This document shows, in pieces, positions 57,050-64,000 of a stretch of DNA of 64,000 nucleotides. Position 1 is the stretch's first letter; every line of letters starts with the position of its first letter. Source of the DNA: Streptomyces sp. MA5143a (GTDB lineage: Bacteria; Actinomycetota; Actinomycetes; Streptomycetales; Streptomycetaceae); contig NZ_OLMK01000021.1 in NCBI RefSeq assembly GCF_900290235.1, positions 62,001 to 126,000 of the forward strand, given 5' to 3'. The position numbers and the translations under genes were made by a program. The notes under the pieces are model-generated. The model did not search any database and was not told the origin of the DNA. It saw nothing but the letters and a program-made list of their open reading frames with translations.

Positions 57050-58899
57050 CTGCCCCTCGGCGCCTGTTCGCCTCCTGCGCGGCGGTCCTCACGGCCGCCT
57101 GCGCCCTGGTGCTCGTGCCCAGCGGAACCGCGAGCGCGCACCCGCTGGGCAACTTCACCGTCAACCGGTACGACGGCCTGGTCGCCGCCCCCGGTCAGCT
57201 CAGGATCCTCCATGTGGAGGACCTGGCGGAGATTCCCGCCACCCAGGCGGAGCCCGCCATCGAGCGCCGGGGCAGGGCGGGGTGGGCCCGTGAGCGGTGC
57301 GCGACGGCCGCCGGGGACACCGAGGTGACGGTCGACGGACGGGCCGTCGAGGTGACCGTCGCGTCGAGCCGGGCCCAGGAGCGGCCGGGCCAGGCCGGGC
57401 TGAAGACGCTCCGCGTGGAGTGCCGGCTGAGGGCCGCCCTGCCGGACCGGGCCGTCGACGTGCGCTTCCACGCCGCCGTGGACTCCGGACCCGGCTGGCG
57501 CGAGGTCACCGCGCAGGGCGACCGGATGACCCTGACCGGGTCGGACGTGCCGAAGGAGTCGGTGTCGGACCGGCTGACCGACTACCCCCAGGAACTGCTC
57601 CAGTCCCCCGAGGACACCGCGACCGCCTCCCTCCAGGTGCGGCCCGGCGGTCCCGCGCTGGCGGAGCGCGAGGGCGACGCGCCGGGGGCCTCGATCCTCC
57701 CGCGCGGCGCGGACCGCTGGACCCGGGCCCTGGACGACCTGGTCTCCAGCCACGAGCTCACCCTCGGCTTCGGGGCGCTGGCCTTCGGCATCGCCCTGTT
57801 CCTCGGCGCGATGCACGCGCTCGCCCCGGGCCACGGCAAGACACTCATGGCCGCGACCGCCGCCGCCCGCGACCGGGCCCGGATGCGCGATGTGCTGCCC
57901 ATGGCCGCGTCGGTGACGATCACCCACACCCTGGGCGTGGTCGCCCTCGGCCTGCTGGTCCTCGCCGGCTCCGCCGCCGCCCCGTCCGTCATCACCTGGC
58001 TCGGCATCGCGAGCGGCCTCTTCGTGATGACGGCGGGCGTGACCCTGGCCCGCCGCGCCTGGCTGAACCGCAAGCTGACGCTGATGCCGGGGCACGGACA
58101 TGGACATGAGCACGGGCACGACCACGACCACGACCATGACCACGGTCACGGACACGGTCACTCCCACAGTCATGGTCACGGTCACTCCCACGGCCACGGC
58201 CACGGGAGCGGCCACTCCCCCACGCACGACCACGCGCCCGAGCCCGAGCCCCAGAAGCAGCTCGTCCTCGCCCACGCGCACCCCCGCACACACGGCGAAG
58301 CCCACGCGCACACCCACGCCCCCGAAACGGCCCCGGTCAAGTCGCACACCCACAGCCACGGCACCGCCCACGAGCACGGCCATGACCACGGGCACCAGCA
58401 CGGTCACGTCCACAGCCACGACCACGACCACGACGCGTCCCACAGCCACAGCCACAGTCACGACCATGACCACACCCCCGCCCCCAAGCGTTCGCTGCTC
58501 GGCGGTGGTCTGACCCACACCCATGGTGGTTTCACCCACACCCACCCCACCGCGCCCACCCTGCGCGGCACGATCCTGCTCGGTTTCGCGGGCGGCATGG
58601 TGCCGAGCCCCTCCGCGGTGGTCGTGCTGGTCGGCGCGGCGGCGATGGGCAAGGCGTGGTTCGGTCTGCTGCTGGTGCTGGCGTACGGCATCGGTCTGGC
58701 GCTCACGCTGACCGCGGCCGGGTACGCCGTGGTGAAGGCGGGCGGCTGGGCGGCGCGCGTGATGGACAAGGGCCAGGGCCGGCTCGGCGGCCCCACCGCG
58801 GCGCTGGTCCGCCGTACCGTCCCGCTGGCGTCGGCGCTGCTGGTTGTCGCCCTGGGGGCGGGTTTGGTGTTCAAGGGGGCGGCATCCGCGTTCCTCTGA
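57046..58899 (+). CDS. NicO/RcnA-type metal cation transporter with a very large His-rich loop
   Basis: The 617-residue protein begins with a signal peptide and an extracellular domain (AHPLGNFTVNRYDGL) and then has six or so membrane helices. The transporter motifs are GAMHALAPGHGKTLMAA and SVTITHTLGVVALG in the first half and GGMVPSPSAVVVLVGAAAMG in the second. Residues 350-500 form a loop with about 50 histidines, mostly in His-Gly, His-Asp and His-Ser pairs, a probable metal reservoir or sensor. Relatives export or import Ni and Co. The GTG start overlaps the TPR gene stop. Confidence 0.88.
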   Translation: MTAPRRLFASCAAVLTAACALVLVPSGTASAHPLGNFTVNRYDGLVAAPGQLRILHVEDLAEIPATQAEPAIERRGRAGWARERCATAAGDTEVTVDGRAVEVTVASSRAQERPGQAGLKTLRVECRLRAALPDRAVDVRFHAAVDSGPGWREVTAQGDRMTLTGSDVPKESVSDRLTDYPQELLQSPEDTATASLQVRPGGPALAEREGDAPGASILPRGADRWTRALDDLVSSHELTLGFGALAFGIALFLGAMHALAPGHGKTLMAATAAARDRARMRDVLPMAASVTITHTLGVVALGLLVLAGSAAAPSVITWLGIASGLFVMTAGVTLARRAWLNRKLTLMPGHGHGHEHGHDHDHDHDHGHGHGHSHSHGHGHSHGHGHGSGHSPTHDHAPEPEPQKQLVLAHAHPRTHGEAHAHTHAPETAPVKSHTHSHGTAHEHGHDHGHQHGHVHSHDHDHDASHSHSHSHDHDHTPAPKRSLLGGGLTHTHGGFTHTHPTAPTLRGTILLGFAGGMVPSPSAVVVLVGAAAMGKAWFGLLLVLAYGIGLALTLTAAGYAVVKAGGWAARVMDKGQGRLGGPTAALVRRTVPLASALLVVALGAGLVFKGAASAFL

Positions 58900-58959
58900 G
58901 CTACTTTTGGGGAGAAATCGCACGGAGTTCAGACGTCGCGCGGATGCGAATGATGGGGG

Positions 58960-60684
58960 ATGTCCGTGTCCGAAGAACCGGGCAGTGAACGTGTGATCGC
59001 GGGCCGCTACCGCCTGCTGACCCCGCTCGGCCAGGGCGGCATGGGAACGGTGTGGCGGGCCCGCGACGAGGTGCTGCACCGTGAGGTCGCGGTCAAGGAG
59101 GTGCGGGCCCCGGCCGGTATCCCGACGTCCGACGTCGAGCGGATGTACGCCCGGCTGGAGCGGGAGGCCTGGGCGGCCGCGCGGGTCGCCAACCGCAATG
59201 TCGTCACGGTGTACGACGTGGCCTTGGAGGACGGCCGCCCCTGGATCGTGATGGAGCTGGTGCGCGGCCTGTCGCTCGCCGATCTCCTGGACGCCGAGGG
59301 CCCGCTCACCCCGCAGCGCACCGCGCAGATCGGCGCCGGGGTGCTGGCCGCGCTGCGCGCCGCGCACGAGGCGGGGGTCCTGCACCGGGACGTGAAGCCG
59401 GCCAACGTGCTGATGTCCAACGACGGCCGTGTGGTCCTCACCGACTTCGGCATCGCCACGGTGGAGGGCAGCTCCGCGCTGACGATGACCGGCGAGGTGA
59501 TCGGCTCGCCCGAGTTCCTCGCCCCCGAGCGGGCGCTCGGCCGGACGCCGGGACCCGAGTCGGATCTCTGGTCGCTGGGTGTGCTGCTGTACGCCGCGGT
59601 CGAGGGCAACTCCCCCTTCCGGCAGGACACCCCGCTGAGCACGCTGCGCGCGGTCGTCGACGAGGAGTTGCCGCCGCCGCGCCGGGCGGGTCCGCTGGCC
59701 CCGGTGATCGAGGGACTGCTGCGCAAGGACCCGGCGGAGCGGGTCCCGGCCGAACAGGCCGAACGGGACCTGCGGATCATCGGCGCCGGGGGCACCCCTT
59801 CCGGGACCGACACGGCCGGAGCGGCCCCGTACGTCCCGACGGTGACCACGTCCCCGGCCGGGGGCGGGCCGACCCGTCGGGACACGGCGGGGTACGGGGC
59901 CCCGACGCCGTCGTACGCGGGCCCGGCCGTGGCGACGGGCCCCTCGGCGGTGCCCGCCGGTGCGCAGGGGCGCGACCGGCGTGCCCTCGTCTTCCTGATC
60001 ACGGGTATCGCGGCGCTCGCCCTCGCCGTCGCGGGGCTGACGTACGCCTGGGTCAACCGGGACGACGGCGGGGCCGACGGCAACACCACCAACGGCGCGG
60101 GCACCACGGGCGGCGGCGACGGGCGGACGAGCGGCGGCGGTACGTCCGACGAGCCGAGCGACGAGCCCACCACCGAGGACGACGGGCCCTCCGACACCCC
60201 GGACGACGGTCCGACGACCAGCAAGCCGCCGGCCCAGTCCGTGAAGGTGGTGGTCGCGGGCGAGGCCACCCGCTACTCGGGGGCGTGTCCGCCGTCCGAG
60301 GGCGACGCCCCGCGCTTCACGGCGACGTTCACCGTGGGCCGGGTGCCCGTGGAGGTCGAGTACCGCTGGGTGACCGCGAGCAGCAAGGCACCGGACACCG
60401 AGTGGAAGACGCTGTCGTTCCCGGAGGGCGGCGGGAAGAGCCGGCAGGACCGGATCGTCGTCACGACGTACGCGCCGGACACGACCTACGAGGACGAGAT
60501 CACCGTCGAGGTGCGTGGGCCGGTGCGGACGAAGTCCAACTCCGTCGCGTTCTCCGTGACGTGCGAGGAGGAGCCCCCGACCACGGGCGGCACCCCCTCG
60601 GACTCGGGGGACCCCGGCGGCTCCGACGACGAGGCCGGGGCCGGGGCCGGGGCCTACGACCGCGCGGTGGAGCCGCGGGCGTAG
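58960..60684 (+). CDS. membrane Ser/Thr protein kinase (PASTA-less PknB-like)
   Basis: The 574-residue protein has a full Hanks kinase domain: glycine loop LGQGGMGTVW, the ATP lysine in VAVKEV, catalytic loop HRDVKPANVL, DFG in LTDFGIATV, and APE-like APERAL. A Pro/Gly linker, one membrane helix (VFLITGIAALALAVAGLTYA), a Thr/Asp/Gly-rich stalk and an extracellular beta-rich domain (residues about 425-535, with Cys in SGACPPSEG and SVTCEEE) follow. It has no PASTA repeats. The ligand and substrates are unknown. ATG 58960 is the start; its 60-bp gap after the transporter gene allows co-transcription. Confidence 0.93.
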   Translation: MSVSEEPGSERVIAGRYRLLTPLGQGGMGTVWRARDEVLHREVAVKEVRAPAGIPTSDVERMYARLEREAWAAARVANRNVVTVYDVALEDGRPWIVMELVRGLSLADLLDAEGPLTPQRTAQIGAGVLAALRAAHEAGVLHRDVKPANVLMSNDGRVVLTDFGIATVEGSSALTMTGEVIGSPEFLAPERALGRTPGPESDLWSLGVLLYAAVEGNSPFRQDTPLSTLRAVVDEELPPPRRAGPLAPVIEGLLRKDPAERVPAEQAERDLRIIGAGGTPSGTDTAGAAPYVPTVTTSPAGGGPTRRDTAGYGAPTPSYAGPAVATGPSAVPAGAQGRDRRALVFLITGIAALALAVAGLTYAWVNRDDGGADGNTTNGAGTTGGGDGRTSGGGTSDEPSDEPTTEDDGPSDTPDDGPTTSKPPAQSVKVVVAGEATRYSGACPPSEGDAPRFTATFTVGRVPVEVEYRWVTASSKAPDTEWKTLSFPEGGGKSRQDRIVVTTYAPDTTYEDEITVEVRGPVRTKSNSVAFSVTCEEEPPTTGGTPSDSGDPGGSDDEAGAGAGAYDRAVEPRA

Positions 60685-60725
60685 GCCGATCGTTCGGACC
60701 ACGCCCGAGCGCCTGGAACGGGGTT

Positions 60726-60764
60726 GACCGGGCCGGCCCCGGGGAGCGGGGAGCCGGCCCGGTC
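60726..60764. terminator. strong bidirectional terminator between kinase and esterase genes
   Basis: GACCGGGCCGGC (60726-60737) and GCCGGCCCGGTC (60753-60764) form a perfect 12-bp stem with a 15-base loop. It lies between convergent genes. A short direct repeat (GTGCTCAGGGC twice) follows it. Confidence 0.85.
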
Positions 60765-60837
60765 GACGTGCTCAGGGCGTGCTCAGGGCGTGTTCGGGCG
60801 GGTGTTCAGGTCGTGCTCGTGAGGGCCGTGACCGGGG

Positions 60838-61644
60838 TCAGGCCGCGTTCCTGAACACCGGCAGGTAGCCGCCCGACTGCCCCGCGGCCTTCGGGTGGTA
60901 CGAGTCACCGATGTTCAGCAGGTTGAGGCTGTTCAACCAAGGGTCGCCGGAACACAGTTCGTGCCCGGTGAAGGCGGAGCGGACGTCGCCGAAGGTGAAT
61001 CCGTGGTCGGCGGCGCGCTTGGCGATCGCGGTGTTCAGATAGTCGGCCGCGTTGTTGATGGCGGACCGCTTCGTCTGGGACAGCCCGGGGCAGGTGCCGC
61101 CCAGCTGGTAGAAGCGGGGGTAGCCGAGCACCACCACGTGGGCGGCCGGTGCCTTCGCGCGCACGGCCGAGTACACCTTGTCGAGCTGGCCGGGCAGCGT
61201 CGAGTCGACGTACGCCTTGGCCGTGTTGATCCGGGAGACGCAGGAGCTGTCGGACTGGAGCACGCACGTGGTCATCACGTCGGCGAACCCGGCGTCGTTG
61301 CCGCCGACGGAGAGGGACACGAGCCCGGTTCCGGCGCCCAGCGGGCCGAGCTGACTCGCCAGAACATCACCCGTTCGGGCGCCGGAGCAGGCCGTGAAGT
61401 CGAAGGAGGAGGGGGAGTTGGCGGCCGCCCAGAGGTACGGGTAGGCCTTCGTGCTGCGCTTGCAGTCGCCGCTGGAGGAGAGGTAGCTCCCGGCGCCGAC
61501 ACCGGAGGAGTAGGAGTCGCCGAGGGCCACGTAGCCGGTGGCGGCGGCCTCTTCGGACGCCTGCGCCGCCGCGGTCCCGGTCAGGGTGGCGGCGACGGCG
61601 AAGAGGAGTGAGGTCGTGAATACCGCAAATCGGGAACGTCTCAT
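60838..61644 (-). CDS. secreted SGNH (GDSL) esterase/lipase
   Basis: The 268-residue precursor has a signal peptide (FTTSLLFAVAATLTGTAAAQ) and block I GDSYSSGVGAG with Ser44, oxyanion Gly and Asn in block III (SVGGNDAGF), and the Asp-x2-His pair in GDSYHPKAAG. Six cysteines in the mature part would make the three disulfides known from Streptomyces SGNH lipases such as the S. coelicolor esterase SCO1725 (recalled). AGGGAGG precedes the ATG. It hydrolyses acyl esters outside the cell. Confidence 0.93.
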   Translation of the reverse strand: MRRSRFAVFTTSLLFAVAATLTGTAAAQASEEAAATGYVALGDSYSSGVGAGSYLSSSGDCKRSTKAYPYLWAAANSPSSFDFTACSGARTGDVLASQLGPLGAGTGLVSLSVGGNDAGFADVMTTCVLQSDSSCVSRINTAKAYVDSTLPGQLDKVYSAVRAKAPAAHVVVLGYPRFYQLGGTCPGLSQTKRSAINNAADYLNTAIAKRAADHGFTFGDVRSAFTGHELCSGDPWLNSLNLLNIGDSYHPKAAGQSGGYLPVFRNAA

Positions 61645-61957
61645 GGAACCTCCCTTTAGCAGGATCTCTGTGTCAACCGTCGTAGCAACTACGCGTGTTG
61701 ATCGGAAGTGTCCATGTCAAGACTTTCGGGTCCCTATCGCCCCGAAGACACCTCGTTCAACTTCCGTTCGATTGCGTACATGTGACGTACGCATGACAAG
61801 ACCTCAGCGCCCTTGTGCCGCGCTTGCGCCTCCCCCACGCTGCTGGGAGCCGGGAGCGGAACGCGACGCTCCCGGTCGTGAGTGCGATCCCGCACGCCCC
61901 CCACAGACGCACGCCCCCCATCTGGCGTGCGCCGCCCATGAGGAGGACTCCCTCGTA
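61645..61957. promoter_or_regulatory. 313-bp divergent promoter region of esterase and protease genes
   Basis: No gene is seen. TGCGTAC (61773-61779) and GTACGCA (61787-61793) form a perfect 7-bp inverted repeat in a comparatively AT-rich stretch and may be an operator for the protease. The esterase side has AACTACGCGTGTTGATC, without a clear promoter. Confidence 0.5.
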
Positions 61958-63163
61958 ATGGCACACCTGCGTAGCAAGAGGATCCGTGTCACCGCCGTCA
62001 CCACCCTGGCGACGGCCGCCCTGCTCGTCGGCCCGACCGCACTGCCCGCCCAGGCCGCCCCCGCCGAGGGCACGGTGCTCGCGGCGGGCTCCCCCACGGC
62101 CATCAAGGACAGCTACCTCGTCACCCTCAGGAAGAGCACCGGCCTCAAGGCCGCCTCCAGCAAGGGCAGGAGCCTCATCGCGGAGTACGGCGGCACGGTC
62201 GAGCGGACCTACCGGTCCGCGCTCAACGGCTGGTCGGCGGAGCTCTCGGCGGCCGAGGCGAGGAGACTGGCCGCCGACCCGGCGGTCGCCTCGGTCGAGC
62301 AGAACCAGATCCTCACCGCCGACGCCACCCAGAGCAACGCCCCCTGGGGCCTGGACCGCTCCGACCAGGCGTCCCTTCCGCTCTCCGGCACGTACACCTA
62401 CCCGGACTCCGCGGGCGGCGGCGTGACGGCGTACGTCATCGACACCGGCGTCCGCATCACGCACTCCCAGCTCGGCGGCCGGGCCACCAACGGCTACGAC
62501 GCCGTCGACGGCGACAACGTGGCGCAGGACGGCAACGGGCACGGCACCCATGTGGCGACCACCATCGCGGGCTCCACCTACGGCATCGCCAAGCAGGCGA
62601 AGATCGTGGCGGTGCGGGTGCTGAACAACTCCGGTTCGGGCACCACGGCCGGCGTCGTCGCGGGCATCGACTGGGTGACTGCGAACCACAGCGGCCCCTC
62701 GGTCGCCAACATGTCGCTCGGCGGCGGCGCGTCCGCGGCCCTCGACACGGCCGTCCGCAACTCCATAGCCAGCGGAGTGACCTACGCCGTCGCGGCCGGC
62801 AACAGCAGCGCCAACGCCTCCTCGTACTCCCCCGCCCGGGTCACCGAGGCGATCACGGTCGGCGCGACCACCAGCACCGACGCCCGGGCCAGCTACTCGA
62901 ACTACGGCTCTGTCCTGGACATCTTCGCCCCCGGTTCGTCGATCACGGCCGGCTGGTACACCAGCGACACCGCCACCAACACCATCTCGGGCACCTCGAT
63001 GGCCACCCCCCATGTCGCGGGCGCCGCCGCGGTCTACCTGGCCGGCCACCCCTCGGCCACCCCGGCCCAGGTCGCCACGGCACTGACCGGCGGGGCCGTC
63101 ACGGGCAAGGTGACCAGCCCGGGCACCGGCTCCCCGAACCGCCTGCTCCAGATCGTCCCGTGA
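61958..63163 (+). CDS. secreted subtilisin-like serine protease (S8A) with I9 prodomain
   Basis: The 401-residue precursor has a signal peptide ending near LPAQAAPA, an inhibitor I9 prodomain (DSYLVTLRKSTGLKAASSKG to VASVEQNQ), and the S8 catalytic domain with Asp in YVIDTGVRITH, His in GNGHGTHVATTIAG and Ser in SGTSMATPHVAG. It is a proteinase K-type extracellular protease without C-terminal extension. AGGAGGA precedes ATG 61958. The prodomain is removed autocatalytically in this family. Confidence 0.95.
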   Translation: MAHLRSKRIRVTAVTTLATAALLVGPTALPAQAAPAEGTVLAAGSPTAIKDSYLVTLRKSTGLKAASSKGRSLIAEYGGTVERTYRSALNGWSAELSAAEARRLAADPAVASVEQNQILTADATQSNAPWGLDRSDQASLPLSGTYTYPDSAGGGVTAYVIDTGVRITHSQLGGRATNGYDAVDGDNVAQDGNGHGTHVATTIAGSTYGIAKQAKIVAVRVLNNSGSGTTAGVVAGIDWVTANHSGPSVANMSLGGGASAALDTAVRNSIASGVTYAVAAGNSSANASSYSPARVTEAITVGATTSTDARASYSNYGSVLDIFAPGSSITAGWYTSDTATNTISGTSMATPHVAGAAAVYLAGHPSATPAQVATALTGGAVTGKVTSPGTGSPNRLLQIVP

Positions 63164-63276
63164 CACCGGCCGGCCCGTCCCCGGTCTCCCGAGGCCCCCT
63201 GAGTCCCTGAGCCCCTAAGGTCTCCAGATTTCTCCCGAGGTCTCCCGGCACGGGACGGTCCGTCCGCACACGAGTT

Positions 63277-63303
63277 CCCCGGAGGCGCCCGCCGCCTCCG
63301 GGG
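63277..63303. terminator. 11-bp GC hairpin after the protease gene
   Basis: CCCCGGAGGCG, loop CCCGC, CGCCTCCGGGG form a perfect stem 113 bases after the protease stop. It lies in a 295-bp gap that has no gene and is otherwise filled with CTCCCGAGG-type short repeats. Confidence 0.75.
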
Positions 63304-63458
63304 AGTCCTCGTCCCCGGGCCCGGAGATCCCCCCGCCGTCGCTTCTCCGCCGACCTCCCGCGCGAGCGCTTGCCGTCGGGTTACGCATCTTGACGGTCCC
63401 GCGCCCGCTGAGCGACATTGAAGCCCGGCATCCGGCGCTTCGGGGGGCAAAGTCGCCC

Positions 63459-63848
63459 ATGCAGACCTTGAGTACCAAGCCATCCCTGTCCGACAGCGGC
63501 GGGCCACTGCTCGCGGGCGTGGCCGCGGCCGTGGCGGGGACCGGCGCGGTGCTCGCGTTCGCCGACGCGGACTCGGTCCTGCGCGGCCCGTTCACGCTGT
63601 TCTTCCTCCTCGTCGCGCCCGGAGCCGCCATCGGGGCCGCCCTGCGCGGACTGGAACCCTTCGGCCGTGTCGTGGCGTCCGTCGCGGGCGCGATCGCGGT
63701 GAACCTCCTCGTCGCACAGGGCATGATCGCCACCCACTCCTGGTCGGTGACCGGCGGGATCACGGCCGTGACCGCGATCAGCTCGCTCGTTCTCCTGCTG
63801 AGCCTGGTACGGCGCGTGCGCGGCCGTACGGAGAGAAGACGGACCTGA
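63459..63848 (+). CDS. small integral membrane protein
   Basis: The 129-residue protein has four predicted membrane helices (LLAGVAAAVAGTGAVLAFA, GPFTLFFLLVAPGAAIGAAL, VVASVAGAIAVNLLVAQGMI, ITAVTAISSLVLLLSLV) and a short Arg-rich tail. It is not recognised as a named family. It ends three bases before the next start, so both belong to one unit, which in Streptomyces often encodes cell-surface polysaccharide functions. The start is taken as ATG 63459; upstream in-frame codons lack a ribosome site. Confidence 0.65.
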   Translation: MQTLSTKPSLSDSGGPLLAGVAAAVAGTGAVLAFADADSVLRGPFTLFFLLVAPGAAIGAALRGLEPFGRVVASVAGAIAVNLLVAQGMIATHSWSVTGGITAVTAISSLVLLLSLVRRVRGRTERRRT

Positions 63849-63851
63849 GAC

Positions 63852-64000
63852 GTGGACATCAGCGTGTACCGCCCAGGCGAACTGAGCGCCGCCGACCGGG
63901 CGGCCTGGACCGCCCTGCAGTCGAAGGCACACCTCCACGGCGCGCCCGAGCTGGCGAACCCGTTCCTGTCCCCCGAGTTCGCCCTCGCGGTCGGCCGGTG
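63852..64000 (+). CDS. GNAT/CelD-type acetyltransferase, 3' end outside the window
   Basis: Only the first 49 codons are present, starting at GTG 63852. The segment ANPFLSPEFALAVGR, following a Trp-containing helix (AAWTALQSKAHLHGAPEL), is typical for the N-terminus of BcsL/CelD-like GNAT proteins linked with polysaccharide or envelope synthesis. The coupling to the membrane protein gene before it (three-base gap) supports a surface-related role. The identification is provisional because most of the protein is missing. Confidence 0.55.
   Translation, partial: MDISVYRPGELSAADRAAWTALQSKAHLHGAPELANPFLSPEFALAVGR

Noticed and set aside
58093..58545. CRISPR-like or microsatellite array in the CAC-rich stretch of the transporter gene
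   Set aside because: The repeats are in-frame His codons with irregular units and no spacers, so this is coding low complexity.
56902..60702. A 1266-codon open frame on the minus strand across the TPR, transporter and kinase genes
   Set aside because: The translation is Arg/Gly/Val-rich and only mirrors the real genes; the long open state follows from codon bias.
1..64000. tRNA, rRNA, insertion sequences, integrase genes, attachment sites or a secondary-metabolite cluster
   Set aside because: None was recognised on either strand; no transposase, PKS/NRPS or terpene synthase motifs were seen. A tRNAscan or antiSMASH run would settle this.

Overview
The window is about 64 kb of chromosome from a high-GC actinomycete, almost certainly a Streptomyces. 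The evidence is the strong G/C bias at third codon positions, frequent GTG starts, ATGA/GTGA start-stop overlaps, one rare TTA leucine codon, twin-arginine export signals, and a gene set that by recall matches the core-chromosome stretch of S. coelicolor from gntR/gntK/gntP through soxR and hmgA to a SGNH esterase. No rRNA, tRNA, CRISPR array, integrase, transposase or biosynthetic cluster is visible. Gene names come from conserved motifs, not from a database search.

Layout. 1-4.5 kb: partial M1 aminopeptidase, YchJ-like protein, then the gluconate locus (GntR regulator divergent from gluconokinase and gluconate permease). 4.5-9.7 kb: a molybdopterin oxidoreductase with its membrane cytochrome b, a FAD dehydrogenase, a DMT transporter and a Nudix hydrolase. 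9.7-15.6 kb: two overlapping DUF202 membrane proteins, an MBL hydrolase, and a lipid/CoA block (APH-like kinase, acyl-CoA dehydrogenase, TetR, SDR). 15.8-24.8 kb: a Tat-exported NamZ-like lipoprotein, an alpha/beta hydrolase, a large secreted penicillin-acylase-type enzyme, two unknown proteins, a Rnl5/DraRnl-type RNA ligase and SoxR. 25-32.9 kb: MaoC hydratase, a xylan-degrading pair (GH11 xylanase and CE4 deacetylase), two TetR regulators, an acyl-CoA dehydrogenase and EamA and MHS transporters. 33-41 kb: Zn-alcohol and aldehyde dehydrogenases, DUF3574 protein, a class F sortase with a secreted membrane-anchored protein, an MFS protein and a CitMHS citrate carrier. 41-52 kb: a lone Mo/W-bisPGD oxidoreductase, TetR, homogentisate dioxygenase, a GntR/HutC regulator, an orphan Type ISP specificity-domain protein, a TetR-controlled ABC exporter and a CoA transferase. 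52-64 kb: SigK-like ECF sigma factor and its anti-sigma factor, divergent from a DUF4331 / TPR / His-rich cation-transporter gene set; then a Ser/Thr kinase, a SGNH esterase, a subtilisin-like protease and two cell-surface genes, the last one cut by the window edge.

The most striking structure lies between genes. At least three families of operator-like palindromes recur at separated loci. An ACATACCGACCGGT element, matching the gamma-butyrolactone-receptor half box, stands before four transcription units. A 17-bp AAnTAnCnnTGnTAnTT element is shared by an acyl-CoA dehydrogenase/TetR pair and an aldehyde dehydrogenase. A TnAGCn4GCTTA element is shared by maoC and a TetR gene. These suggest small TetR regulons tying together acyl-CoA, aldehyde and transport genes. 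The best candidate for an undescribed functional system is the SigK/anti-SigK - DUF4331 - TPR - His-rich NicO-type transporter cluster at 52-59 kb.
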